From CAVQHY01 sp963712465 (GTDB taxonomy: Bacteria; Actinomycetota; Thermoleophilia; Gaiellales; Gaiellaceae): 64,000 bases of DNA. Of this stretch, positions 44,650-54,241 are shown one piece after another (position 1 is the stretch's first letter; each line of letters begins with the position of its first letter). The stretch covers positions 372,001 to 436,000 of the forward strand of contig CAVQHY010000008.1 of NCBI GenBank assembly GCA_963712465.1, read 5' to 3'. A program made the translations under genes and the position numbers. The notes below the pieces were generated by a model, which was not told where the DNA came from, did no database searches, and saw nothing but the letters and a program-made list of their open reading frames with translations.

Positions 44650-45847
44650 GAGACGCTCGCCAGGGCCTCGCCCAGCACGTGGAGGTCACGCTCTCGTCCG
44701 AACCCGAGGTTGTAGAAGTCAACACGAGCCACTCCGGCACCGATGACCAGTTCGAGTTTTGCTCTCAGCGCCTTGGCGTTGTCAACGTCCGGCGGAAAGT
44801 GACGAAGCACGATGTGAGTACGGGTCGACGTCGACCCCCCGCTCCTGGTAGGCGTCGAGGTGGCGGCGTAGATCGGAGATATCGGTCAGATAGCCGAGCA
44901 CGACGAGCGCCTCACAGGTGCGCCCGAGCTTGGCGTAGTCGAGGCCGAACTGCCATCCATGGCTCGCGCTCGGCCGCGGTCCCGGCTGTCCTGTTCGGAA
45001 GATCGCCCCGGCGACGGTCGCCTGATCCCCAAAGCGCACGTTAAGCGTGCTCGCGCAGGCACGCTCGGCGAGGCGAAGAACTGCGTCGCATCGGGTTGCG
45101 GCGAGACCACCGAGCTCGGGCGACAGGGACTCGACATCCAGCTCGGCGGTATGGCGCCCGTCCCCGCGAAACGCGGCCTGAAGCTCCGAGATCGCCTGGC
45201 TCCGGGCGCGCTCGACGTCAACTACTCCGGCTGCGGACTCGAGACACCAAGAGCAGAAGCACAGGGATGCAAGCCACTGCGCGCGTTCGTCAAGCGGCGC
45301 AAAGAAGGACTCATGATGGTAGCCGTGAAGCAGCCCCGGAAAATGGCAGCCTTCGAGCGTCACGCGCGCGACACCCGCATCGGCCAGATCCGCCAAGTGC
45401 GCGTCGAGGTAGGCGGACGTCGTCCGGAGCCGATGGACACAGATGGGGCGCGAGGCGCTCGCCGAAAGCGTTCGTGACGAGCGGGACCGTTTCAGCGGGT
45501 CGCTCTAGAAGATCGTCACGATGCAGCGTGACGGTCCACGCTTCCGTGTCGAGCTCTGCGGCGGCTGCAAGATCGCGGATTTCGACGAGCCCGGGGCGCC
45601 TGCCATCCTCCTCAAGCACGAGTTCACAAGGGTACCGGTCGCGCCGCACCGGAACGAACGAGGTGCCGCCGCGAATCCAGGTCACGTGTTGCGGGCCTCC
45701 CGGAAGAAGCTGGCGCCCGTCGTGGTACATCGCCGCACAGACGATGCGGTCGATACCGAGCGCGCGGATTCGCTCGAGCCGCTGCGGAAGCGTTCGCTCC
45801 TCGAAGTCCCAGGGGTAGACGAACAACCCCCAAGACCGCTTCGTCAT
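44646..45847 (-). CDS. Putative TIM-barrel protein (glycosidase/isomerase-like), two frame changes
   Basis: About 400 aa assembled from three frames. It starts at ATG 45847 with WGLFVYPWDFEERTLPQRLE and RIRALGIDRIVCAAMYHDGR, changes near 45440 to AYLDAHLADLADAGVARVTL, EGCHFPGLLHGYHHESFF, CFCSWCLESAAG, and near 44815 to IVLRHFPPDVDNAKALRAKL, GAGVARVDFYNLGFGRERDL, stopping at 44646. Strand/helix alternation suggests a TIM barrel; I cannot assign a reaction. Both boundaries overlap neighbours by 4 bp (ATGA, GTGA), confirming it as one operon gene. Confidence 0.6.
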
Positions 45848-46578
45848 GAGATAGCGACTCGTTGGCGAGCAAGCGCGTCGATGTACGCAGCGAGCCCTCC
45901 CACGGCAGCCTGGTGAAACGACGCGCCGAGCTCGGGCGCGGCGGCTCCCGGGTTTCCGATCACGCCGGAGGCGCCGAGCTGCTCGGCGGTTGGCGGACGA
46001 ATCGCAGGCAGTATCGGCTCGAATGCCGGGAGCACCTCTCGCACGGCGGAAGGCCGCATGGCCATGAGCAGCGACGTCTCGAGCTGGCCCGCGTGCCCGA
46101 AGTGGCCGTCGTCCTCAGCAAATGCTTCGCGGGCCCAGGGTGGGGCCGCGTCCCAGTACGAGACCGGGTACACGGAGAACTCGGGCCCGGTGCACTCATG
46201 AGCCATCATCCGGAGAGCCCCTTCGTTTCCGCCGTGCCCGTTCACGATGAGGAGACGACCTGCTCCCGCCGACCGAACGCTACGGCAGATGTCTCGGAGC
46301 ACACACAGAAACGTCTCAGCCGTGAGCGAGACCGTGCCCCCGAAGCGCATGTGGTATGGGGAGTATCCGAAGGGCATCGGCGGAACGGAGACGACGACCG
46401 CCTCGCTTCGGTTGGCGGCCTCCTCGAGGATCGTCTGGGCAAGAAACGCATCCGTGTCGGTCGGGAGGTGGTCGCCGTGCTGCTCGAGCGCCCCGATCGC
46501 AATGGCGGCGAGCGCGTCCCCGGCAAACGCCTGGGTTACCTCACCGCGGGTGAGCGTTGCCCATTCGACAAGAGCCAT
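45844..46578 (-). CDS. Creatininase-family amidohydrolase
   Basis: 244 aa. Metal-binding residues of the creatininase family are present: IGALEQHGDHLPTDTDAFLA (Glu, His, Asp), LIVNGHGGNEGAL (His) and DGHFGHAGQLETSLLMAM (Glu). Relatives hydrolyse creatinine, cyclic amides or act in mycofactocin and FAPy metabolism; here lactam or lactone opening of the operon's substrate is plausible. First gene of the leftward operon, divergent from the GntR regulator with an 88-bp intergenic region. Confidence 0.88.
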   Translation of the reverse strand: MALVEWATLTRGEVTQAFAGDALAAIAIGALEQHGDHLPTDTDAFLAQTILEEAANRSEAVVVSVPPMPFGYSPYHMRFGGTVSLTAETFLCVLRDICRSVRSAGAGRLLIVNGHGGNEGALRMMAHECTGPEFSVYPVSYWDAAPPWAREAFAEDDGHFGHAGQLETSLLMAMRPSAVREVLPAFEPILPAIRPPTAEQLGASGVIGNPGAAAPELGASFHQAAVGGLAAYIDALARQRVAIS

Positions 46579-46580
46579 GC

Positions 46581-46605
46581 TTGTCAGACTATTGGTCAGG
46601 CCACC
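46581..46605. promoter_or_regulatory. Candidate GntR (FadR-type) operator in the divergent intergenic region
   Basis: TTGTCAGACTA at 46581-46591 fits the TnGTnnnACnA consensus of FadR-subfamily regulators exactly; a partial second half TTGGTCAG follows at 46592-46599. It lies between the creatininase gene and the regulator gene and could control both operons. Confidence 0.5.
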
Positions 46606-46666
46606 CGGCCTCTAGCCTGCTTTGCGTTTCTACAGATCTCCCCCCCGCTGTGTCAAGCTTCGCAAC

Positions 46667-47404
46667 ATGCCCTTCGAGTTGCGAGCCGTCGACCGGAGCA
46701 AGATCTATACGTCGATCGTCGACCAGATCGTCGCCGGGATCCGCTCTGGCGCGTTTAAGCCGGGAGAGGCACTTCCGCCCGAACGGTTGCTGGCGGAGCA
46801 GTTCAGCGTGAGCCGGACCTCGGTTCGCGAGGCTATTCGGGTGCTTGAACACGCCGGTGTCGTCAGCGTCAGGACGGGGAGCGGCACCTTCGTCACCGAC
46901 CAGGGTCTCTCGATTCCGACGCTCTTGCGGACGAGAACTGCACTGCAAGGCGACCAGAGCCCCTTGGACGTCGTTGTCGCGCGTCGCGCGCTCGAGCCCG
47001 TGTGCGCCGAGCAAGCCGCTCTCTCGCGTCGCGAGCACGATCTCAACACGCTTCGTCGGCTTCAAGCCGAGCACGAGCGCATTGTCGAAGGCGACGGGGA
47101 TCCGCGCCAGGTTGATATCGACTTCCACAGTGCGGTAGCGGCGGCGAGCCACAACCCCGTGCTCGAGCTCCTCATTGAGCAGATCACTGTGATACTGAGA
47201 CAGCCGACGTGGCAGGCGTTCACAGACCGCTCTCGCAACAAGCCCGGTCGCACGTTGGTCAACGTTGGCCATCACCAGGCCATCCTCGAGGCGATCGTCA
47301 GGGGCGACCCCGGGTTGGCACGGGCGGCGATGACGGCACACGTCGCTGACGTCGAGGCGAGTGCGCTCGTCGAGGCTGGGGAGGTAAACGGAGAGACCGT
47401 ATAG
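46667..47404 (+). CDS. GntR-family transcriptional regulator (FadR/FCD subfamily)
   Basis: 245 aa. N-terminal winged helix: IYTSIVDQIVAGIRSGAFKP, GEALPPERLLAEQFSVSRTS, VREAIRVLEHAGVVSVRTGSG. C-terminal FCD effector domain (about 85-235) with metal/ligand residues in VDIDFHSAVAAASHNPVL and HHQAILEAIVRGDPGLAR. The FCD group senses organic acids and sugar acids. Start ATG 46667. Divergent from the creatininase operon and first gene of the rightward run. Confidence 0.9.
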   Translation: MPFELRAVDRSKIYTSIVDQIVAGIRSGAFKPGEALPPERLLAEQFSVSRTSVREAIRVLEHAGVVSVRTGSGTFVTDQGLSIPTLLRTRTALQGDQSPLDVVVARRALEPVCAEQAALSRREHDLNTLRRLQAEHERIVEGDGDPRQVDIDFHSAVAAASHNPVLELLIEQITVILRQPTWQAFTDRSRNKPGRTLVNVGHHQAILEAIVRGDPGLARAAMTAHVADVEASALVEAGEVNGETV

Positions 47405-47592
47405 GGAGCGCTGGCCCCCGAAGCCGTTGACAGGCTCCATCAGATCGTGGTAGAAACGCGCGAGCGACCGAGCGGCTCAGTGGTAGGACCCGGTCTCCCC
47501 AGAGCATCACCTCGGACCAGGCGCGTGACCTGAGCGTTCGGATACTCCGCGCCGCGGGTTATTCGGAGGCGGACGCGACGCTCACGGGCGAC

Positions 47593-48549
47593 ATGCTCGT
47601 CGAGAACTCGCTGCGTGGAATCGACTCACACGGCGTCGTGGCACATCTCGCTAGCTACGCGAAAGACGCGCTCAGCGGAGCGATCGATCTCGCCGCCACC
47701 CCTGCCGTGTTGAGCAGAAACGGTGCTACGGCCGTTGTCGACGGTAGGCACGCTCTCGGCCTGCACACTGCCCGCATCGCCCTCGATACGGCAATGGACC
47801 TGGCCGCCGAGTTCGGCGTCGGCTCAGTGGTCGCTCGCAACGTCGCCTACCTCTGCGGGATGTGGTGGTGTGTCGAGCCGGCCCTCGAGCGTGGTCAGAT
47901 CGCGCTCGTCGCCATGAACAGCGAAGCATGTGTCGCACCACACGGCGGACGCGCCGCGTTCCACGGCACCAATCCGATCGCTGTGGCGATCCCAAACGGC
48001 GACTCGCCGCTCATCTTGGACATGCGCACGAACGGGCTGCGGATGGCCGACTACTACACGAGTATCGCGCGAGGAACACCCCTACCTACCGGTGGACTCC
48101 TCGCGTCAGACGGCCGGCCTAGCACCGACCCCGGAGACCTCGCCGCCGGGGGGACGACGACCCCGCTCGCGGGTTCCAAGGGCTGGGGTCTCTCGCTCGT
48201 GATCGATGTCTTAGCGCCGATCCTCGCAGACGGGCCGATCACGCACTCTGTGCCGACGCTCGGCGGTGGCGCCCCGGCCGCCTACAGCTGCTTCTTCTTG
48301 GCCATCGACCCCTCATTCTTCCTACCGGCTGACCGTTTCCACCAGCTGATCACGCAGCTCGTGTGCGAGGCGCACGCAGCGCCCCCGCTCGACCCCGACC
48401 AGCCTGTGAGGATCCCAGGCGATAGAGCACTCGCCGAACGTGAACGGCGACTGAAGCATGGGATTCCCATTGATCCCGAGATGTGGCGGCTGCTGCTGAA
48501 GAAACTCGACGAGCTCGGAATCGATCTGTCTGAGCCGGCGCTGGTATGA
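47593..48549 (+). CDS. Ldh2/MDH2-type (malate/L-lactate/ureidoglycolate family) dehydrogenase
   Basis: 318 aa from ATG 47593, but similarity continues upstream: in-frame codons from 47506 read ITSDQARDLSVRILRAAGYS, the expected N-terminal helix. No start codon lies between the in-frame stop near 47428 and 47593, so the true N-terminus is probably shifted by an indel. Family motifs: RGIDSHGVVAHLASY, VVARNVAYLCGMWW, GTNPIAVAIPNG, PLAGSKGWGLSLVIDVLAPIL. Oxidises 2-hydroxy acids with NAD(P). Overlaps the cupin gene by 4 bp. Confidence 0.85.
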   Translation: MLVENSLRGIDSHGVVAHLASYAKDALSGAIDLAATPAVLSRNGATAVVDGRHALGLHTARIALDTAMDLAAEFGVGSVVARNVAYLCGMWWCVEPALERGQIALVAMNSEACVAPHGGRAAFHGTNPIAVAIPNGDSPLILDMRTNGLRMADYYTSIARGTPLPTGGLLASDGRPSTDPGDLAAGGTTTPLAGSKGWGLSLVIDVLAPILADGPITHSVPTLGGGAPAAYSCFFLAIDPSFFLPADRFHQLITQLVCEAHAAPPLDPDQPVRIPGDRALAERERRLKHGIPIDPEMWRLLLKKLDELGIDLSEPALV

Positions 48550-48980
48550 CCGCGCACGTCCCCACAGTCACGCGGGTGGCAGGAAGCCCCGGAGTGCGCG
48601 GCTTTCTCGATTCTGCCGACTACTGGACCTTGCTGGACACGCGAGAAGACGGAGGTGCCGCCCTCTACTACATCGACGTCTACGAGGGGATGGAGCCGGA
48701 GGCGCACGACCGGTTCGATCAGCTCTTCATCGTTGAGTCCGGCTCGGGTGCCTTCGGCGTCGAAGGCATCGAACAGCCCGTTGGGCCTGGGGACGCTGTC
48801 TGGATCCCCCGAGGAACAACGCACTACCCGAGGCCCGACACTGGCGGACTTCGCTACTGGTGCTTGTCCTTCGCCGAGCACGGCAGCGATGACAACACGC
48901 CGGCTATCAACCGCACCGACTCGTTCGTCTTATCGGACGTGCGGGTGGACCCGTCGAGCGACGAGGAGGATGAAAGGTGA
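48546..48980 (+). CDS. Cupin-domain protein
   Basis: 144-aa cupin. Motif 1 region YIDVYEGMEPEAHDRFDQLF, then VESGSGAFGVEGIEQPVGPG, motif 2 DAVWIPRGTTHYPRP. Possibly a sugar-acid isomerase or sensor. ATG 48546 overlaps the dehydrogenase stop (ATGA) and the stop overlaps the binding-protein GTG (GTGA). Confidence 0.82.
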   Translation: MTAHVPTVTRVAGSPGVRGFLDSADYWTLLDTREDGGAALYYIDVYEGMEPEAHDRFDQLFIVESGSGAFGVEGIEQPVGPGDAVWIPRGTTHYPRPDTGGLRYWCLSFAEHGSDDNTPAINRTDSFVLSDVRVDPSSDEEDER

Positions 48981-50597
48981 CTGAGGAAGAATTTCTCGCA
49001 ACGCTGGCCGAGCAGGATGCCTTCGCGAGCGTCCAGGAGGAGGAAGACGGTGGTATCAGCCGCCGGGACGTTCTCAGGCTCGGCGCGGCCGCCGGTGCCG
49101 GCGTCGTGTTCGCGGGCACTCTCGCACGATTTGCTCACGCCGCCGATGCTGGCACTGCCCAGAAGCGGGGCGGCAAACTGCGTCTCGGCATGAGCGGCGC
49201 GGGGAGCTCCGAGAACCTCGACCCTCACAACGCGCTCTCGGAGATCGATGTTGCGCGCAACGCAATGCTCTACGAGCTTCTCTTCGACTACGCCGGCAAC
49301 GGTTCGATCTACAACCGGCTCGCAATCGACTACTCGGCGAGTAAGGACGCCATGGTCTGGAGGATCAAGGTACGGCCCGGTGTCTACTTCCACGACGGAA
49401 GCCTGTTTACGGCTCGTGACGCGGCGTTCAGCCTGAAGCGAATCACAGGACCCGAAGAACAAGCTCCAGGGCGCCGCAGACCTACCCGAGCTCAGGCCGA
49501 GCGGAATCCGGGCAGTCGACCGGAGCACGCTCGAGCTGCGGCTCTCGACCCCGACTGGCGACCTGCCCGGCCACCTCGCGCAGCGCTCGATCCGCATGGC
49601 GAAGGACGGCACGAGGAACTTCAACACACCCAACGGGACGGGGCCGTGGAAGTTCAAGTCCTGGACCCGGGGCAAGCGCAGTCTCTTCTTGGCCCACGAC
49701 CAATACAGGGTGCACGACGGCCCGTACATCGCCGAACTCGAAACCATCAGCATTACTGATCCGGCGGCACGGGTAAACGCGCTCAGCGCCGGTCAGGTCG
49801 ACGTGATCCAAGGGCTGCCGGCGAACCTCGTCAAGGCCACTCGCGCCAACGCCAAACTGCGCCTCCTCATTGCTCAGACTGGAGCGTTTACCCCCCAGAC
49901 CATGCGCGTGGATACCCCTCCGTTCAACGACGTGCGGGTCCGTCAGGCGATCCGGCTACTCGTCGATCGGCGTCAGATCGTGAGCAACGCGCTCGCAGGC
50001 CTCGGCCGTGTCGGCAACGACCTCTTCTGCCCGTTCGACCCGAACTACGCGAGCTCGCTTCCCCAGAGACAACACGACCCCGAGAAAGCCAGAGCGCTCC
50101 TCAAGGCGGCAGGGAAGTCCGACCTCACCGTCGAGATCTATACCTCGAACGCGGCTCCGGCGATGCTCGAGTCGTCGACCCTGATCGCCCAACAGGCAAA
50201 GGATGCGGGGGTCACGATCAAGCTCGACGAGGTTCCGACTGACCAGTACTGGTCGCTCAAGTATCTGAAAGCGCCGTTCGCGTGCTCCGGCTGGGGCCAG
50301 CGCTCGCTCGAGTCGCAAATTCTCCAGGCGGTCGACTCCAAGGCGCCGTACAACGAGACGGCGTGGAAGAACGCGAAGTTCGACAAGCTGACGGCTGATG
50401 CTCGCAAGACGCTCGACCCGAAGAAACGAAAGGAGTACTACTTCGAGGCGCAGAAGATGCTCTACGACTCCGGAGGCTTCATCATCTGGGGGTTCCCGTA
50501 CTCCATCGATGCGCACTCCGTGAGGGTGAAGGGACTGAAGAAGAGCACGGCCCGCGCCCTCGGCTACTACAACTTCACGGACGCGACCATCACCTGA
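48977..50597 (+). CDS. Family-5 ABC substrate-binding protein with Tat signal, one frame change
   Basis: About 540 aa, SBP_bac_5 (oligopeptide/dipeptide/nickel/sugar) family. GTG 48977 is followed by a 28-residue acidic leader and a twin-arginine signal SRRDVLRLGAAAGAGVVFAG. Domain motifs: LRLGMSGAGSSENLDPHNAL, MVWRIKVRPGVYFHDGSLFT, ARDAAFSLKRIT. The frame changes near 49447 to KNKLQGAADLPELRPSGIRA, then FNTPNGTGPWKFKSW, RVDTPPFNDVRVRQAIRLLV to the stop. Binds the imported solute; the cluster's enzymes point to a sugar acid or conjugate rather than peptides. Confidence 0.85.
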
Positions 50598-50634
50598 TGG
50601 ACTCAGGCCTCGACATGCGAGACGCTGGGAGGGA

Positions 50635-51583
50635 ATGACCCGGCTCATCCTCGCGCGAATCGGAGTCGGCCTTCTCACGCTGCTGGCCGTGTCGCTCGTG
50701 GTGTTCCTCGGCACCGAGGCGCTCCCCGGCGACGCGGCCACATCCGCGCTCGGTCAGTTCGCGACCCCCGAAGCTGTCGAGCAACTGCGCTCCCAGTTCG
50801 GTCTCGATCGGTCAGTGCTCGACAGATACGTTGACTGGCTCCAGGGCTTCCTCACAGGGGACCTCGGGACGTCGCTTCCGTCGGGTGACCCTGTCAGCCA
50901 GTTGATCGCAGACTCTGTGAAGCACACGGCCGTGCTCGCGCTCATCACGACGATCGTGCTTGTCCCGCTCGGGGTCGCGTTCGGGATCCTTTCCGCGGTG
51001 CGCCGGAACCGCCCCACCGATCACGGGATCATGGTGACAAGCCTGGCGATGATCTCGACACCCGAATTCGTCGCCGGGAGCCTCCTCGCGGTCATCTTCG
51101 GCGTGTGGCTGGGAGCACTGCCACCGGTCTCGTTGATCGAGCCGGGGACGTCCCTGTTCGCGCAGCCCGGCATACTCGTGCTCCCGATCGCCACGCTCAT
51201 CATCCTCTCGGTTGCCCAGCTGATCAGGATGGCTAGAGCGTGCATGATCGATGTGCTGCAAACCCAATACATCGAGAGCGTCCGGCTCAAAGGGGTTCCC
51301 GAGCGGCGCCTTTTGATCCATCACGCGCTTCCCAACGCGCTGGGCCCCATCCTCCAGGTGGTCGCCTTCACCATCGCGTGGCTCGCGGGAGGCGTCGTCG
51401 TCGTCGAAGCCGTGTTTCAGTTCGACGGAATCGGGCTGGCGTTCACCAACGCGGTTACCACCCGCGACGTTCCGAACCGTCCAGGCGGTCGCGATGCTCG
51501 CGGCGGTCGTTTACGTCGTGGTCAACCTCCTTGCCGACATCGCAGTGATCCTCCTGAATCCGAGACTGCGACGGGGACAGTGA
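50635..51583 (+). CDS. ABC transporter permease 1 (DppB/OppB type), one frame change
   Basis: About 315 aa, six TM helices. RLILARIGVGLLTLLAVSLV TM1, GLDRSVLDRYVDWLQGFLTG with the DLGTSLPSG loop, MVTSLAMISTPEFVAGSLLA, and the EAA loop YIESVRLKGVPERRLLIHHA LPNALGPIL. At about 51470 the frame shifts to TVQAVAMLAAVVYVVVNLLA and DIAVILLNPRLRRGQ, ending with TGA 51581-51583. An uninterrupted 610-codon ORF joins this gene to the next only because frame changes compensate. GTGA overlap with permease 2. Confidence 0.85.
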
Positions 51584-52467
51584 TCGACGCTTCGACTACC
51601 GAGAAGCTCTCTCTCAAGAGTCGCGTTCGGCAGAGTGTGGTCTATCGCGGTGCCGCGGGATCTCCGTTGGGGCGAGTCGGACTCGTGCTCATATTCGTCG
51701 TCGTCGGAATGGCGCTTCTCGGCCCCGTATTCGCCCCGCATGACATCGGCGAGATCGTCGGGCTCCCGTTCGAGAAGCCCTCGAGTTCAGCTCCGCTCGG
51801 CACCGACATGCTCGGCCGTGATGTGCTCAGCCGTTACTTAGAACGGAGGCAGAACGCTCCTCTGGATCGCGCTGCTCGCGACGTCGCTTACCTACGTGGT
51901 CGGGATCGCCATCGGTCTCGCTGCGGGTTTCCGACGAAGTGTCCTCGATTTCGGCGCGCTCGCACTGGCGGACGTCATCCTCTCCTTTCCCCGATCATCT
52001 TCATCCTCACGGCGATCGGTGTACTCGGCTCGGGACTCTCGATCATCGCGATCGCGATCGCGATCACCCAGATTCCGCGCGTGGTTCGCATCACCCGGTC
52101 AGTCACCGTCGACCTGATGGCACAGGAGTACGTCGAGGCGGCGATTGCACGAGGCGAGACGGCCTGGTCGGTGCTCTTTCGTGATGTACTCCCCAACATC
52201 TGGACGCCGGTGCTAGCGGACTTCGGAATCCGCCTTACCGGAGCGATAATCCTGTTCGCCTCCATCGCTTACCTCGGCTTCGGACCGTCGCCGCCGGCCG
52301 CCGACTGGGGGCTCATGATCTCGGAGAACCGGATCGGACTGACTCTCCAACCTTGGGTGACGATCGCCCCAGCGATCACCATCGCGCTGCTGGCTATCGG
52401 CGTCAACCTCATCGCCGATTCCGTTGCGGCCCGAGTCGGCCGCTCGACGGGGTCCCATGCCGGCTGA
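51580..52467 (+). CDS. ABC transporter permease 2 (DppC/OppC type), two compensating frame changes
   Basis: About 295 aa. GTG 51580 overlaps the permease 1 stop. LGRVGLVLIFVVVGMALLGP TM1, APLGTDMLGRDVLSRYL (the GTDxLGRDxxSR loop), then a frame change near 51842 gives NGGRTLLWIALLATSLTYVV, GIAIGLAAGFRRSVLDFGAL, and a second near 51990 returns to PIIFILTAIGVLGSG. EAA loop YVEAAIARGETAWSVLFRDV. Ends at 52467, overlapping the ATPase gene by 11 bp. Confidence 0.84.
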   Translation: MIDASTTEKLSLKSRVRQSVVYRGAAGSPLGRVGLVLIFVVVGMALLGPVFAPHDIGEIVGLPFEKPSSSAPLGTDMLGRDVLSRYLERRQNAPLDRAARDVAYLRGRDRHRSRCGFPTKCPRFRRARTGGRHPLLSPIIFILTAIGVLGSGLSIIAIAIAITQIPRVVRITRSVTVDLMAQEYVEAAIARGETAWSVLFRDVLPNIWTPVLADFGIRLTGAIILFASIAYLGFGPSPPAADWGLMISENRIGLTLQPWVTIAPAITIALLAIGVNLIADSVAARVGRSTGSHAG

Positions 52468-54241
52468 CCGCTCAGGTCGTGTGCTTGTGGTCCGCGGGCT
52501 TCGCGTCGAGACGCTTGCCGGCGTCGAGATAGTTAGCTACGTCTGGCTGGACGTTCACCAAGGCGAGGTCCTCGCTCTCGTCGGCGAGTCCGGATGCGGC
52601 AAGACCACGACCGCACATGCGCTGCTCGGCAACGCCCGCCAGGGAACACGAATTACCGAGGGAGAGGTTGTGCTCGAAAGGAGAGACATCCTGTCTCTTT
52701 CCGACGAGGCGTTGCGGCACGTCAGAGGCTCGCGCATTTCGTACGTATCGCAGGATCCCGCCGCGAGCCTTAGCCCGCGCCGGCAGATTGGCAATCAGGT
52801 GGTCGAGGCCCTAGAGGTACACGGCGTACCCAGTGAGGCAAGCACGCCGCGTGTCCACGAACTCTTCGATCAGGTGCGCTTGCCGACAACTGCCGACTTT
52901 ATGAACCGCTACCCGTTCGAGCTGTCCGGAGGCCAGCAACAGCGTGTCGCAATCGCGATGGCGCTCGCGTGTAAGCCGGTCGTGATCGTTCTTGACGAGC
53001 CGACGACGGGGCTCGACGTAACGACCCAGGCTCGGATCCTCGAGCTTCTGCGCGAGCTGGGGCGGGATACCGGGGCGGCGTTCGTGTACGTGACACATGA
53101 CCTCGCGGTCGTTGATGGACTCGCCGACCGCGTTGCAGTGATGTACGCCGGCCGGATTGTCGAGACCGGGCCGCGGGAGGAGGTGTTCCACCGCCCGGCG
53201 CACCCGTATACATCGTTACTTCTCGCCGCTGTGCCGCGCCTTTCCGCACGCCGGCGCCTCAGCGGAATCGCTGGTACGACACCACCGCCCGGACACCGCC
53301 CGCTCGGTTGCACATTTGCTCCACGCTGCCCTCTCGCGATCGATCCGTGCCGGCGCGAGTTCCCGAGGCCGAAGGAGCTTGGGGCTCGACACACGGTTCG
53401 GTGCTGGCGAGCCGGGGAGCCGATGCCCGGCTCCAAGGAGGGAATGGCAGTCGAGCCGGAGGCCCGCGAAATGCCACCGCTGCTCGTGGCTGAGGGGATC
53501 GTCGCTGCGTACGGCAAGGGCAAACAGCGCAACACCGTCCTGCACGGAGTGTCGCTCGCGATCGAGCCCGGAGAGTGTGTCGCCCTGGTTGGGGAGAGCG
53601 GAAGTGGCAAGACGACACTGGGCCGATGCATCGCGGGTCTCCACAAGCCGGACGACGGCGTGATCACGCTTGCCGGCGATCCGCTTTCGGCGGCTGTGAC
53701 GGCGCGCACGGCCGATCACCGCCGAGCGGTACAGATTGTTTTTCAGAACCCCGATCGGTCGCTCAACCCGAGCCAGACGGCGGCCCAGGCGATCGGACGG
53801 CCACTGAGACTGTTCGAGTTCGCCGACCGCATGACCGAGCGTGAGCAGGTGTACGAATTGCTCGATCGCGTCAACCTCCCGAGGCGACTCGCCGATCGGT
53901 ACCCGCGGGAGCTGTCCGGGGGCGAGAAGCAGCGCGTGGCGATCGCCCGTGCTCTCGCAGCGCGTCCGAGCCTTCTCATCTGCGACGAGGTCACGTCCGC
54001 TCTGGACGTGTCAATCCAGGCCGAGGTCGTCCGCCTCCTCCAGGATCTGCAACGTGAGGGTCTTGCTCTCCTCTTCATCACGCATAATCTCGCACTCGTG
54101 AACTCCGTTGCTCAACGGGTCCTCGTCCTCGAGCAAGGAGAGATTCGTGAGCAGGGCAACACACGTCAGGTGATCGCAGAGCCAAGAGACGCTTACACCC
54201 GAGAATTGATCGCCGCCGCGCCAGAGCTAAGCGTGCCGTGA
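52457..54241 (+). CDS. Fused double ABC ATPase (DppD-DppF/GsiA-like)
   Basis: 594 aa with two complete ATPase domains. First: Walker A LVGESGCGKTTT (about 40), signature LSGGQQQRVAIAMAL, Walker B VIVLDEPTTGLDVTTQ, H-loop YVTHD, then the oligopeptide-type C-terminal CTFAPRCPLAIDPCRREFP Fe-S-like motif (about 285-310). Second: LVGESGSGKTTLGR (about 380), LSGGEKQRVAIARAL, LLICDEVTSALDVSIQ, FITHN. Powers the two permeases. ATG 52457 chosen over upstream in-frame starts because it gives the normal domain start. GTGA overlap with the dehydratase gene. Confidence 0.92.
   Translation: MPADRSGRVLVVRGLRVETLAGVEIVSYVWLDVHQGEVLALVGESGCGKTTTAHALLGNARQGTRITEGEVVLERRDILSLSDEALRHVRGSRISYVSQDPAASLSPRRQIGNQVVEALEVHGVPSEASTPRVHELFDQVRLPTTADFMNRYPFELSGGQQQRVAIAMALACKPVVIVLDEPTTGLDVTTQARILELLRELGRDTGAAFVYVTHDLAVVDGLADRVAVMYAGRIVETGPREEVFHRPAHPYTSLLLAAVPRLSARRRLSGIAGTTPPPGHRPLGCTFAPRCPLAIDPCRREFPRPKELGARHTVRCWRAGEPMPGSKEGMAVEPEAREMPPLLVAEGIVAAYGKGKQRNTVLHGVSLAIEPGECVALVGESGSGKTTLGRCIAGLHKPDDGVITLAGDPLSAAVTARTADHRRAVQIVFQNPDRSLNPSQTAAQAIGRPLRLFEFADRMTEREQVYELLDRVNLPRRLADRYPRELSGGEKQRVAIARALAARPSLLICDEVTSALDVSIQAEVVRLLQDLQREGLALLFITHNLALVNSVAQRVLVLEQGEIREQGNTRQVIAEPRDAYTRELIAAAPELSVP

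Noticed and set aside
50635..52467. Uninterrupted 610-codon ORF that looks like one long permease
   Set aside because: It spans two permease genes. The middle reads non-protein sequence, while the other frames carry the natural end of permease 1 (NPRLRRGQ stop at 51581-51583) and the natural middle of permease 2.
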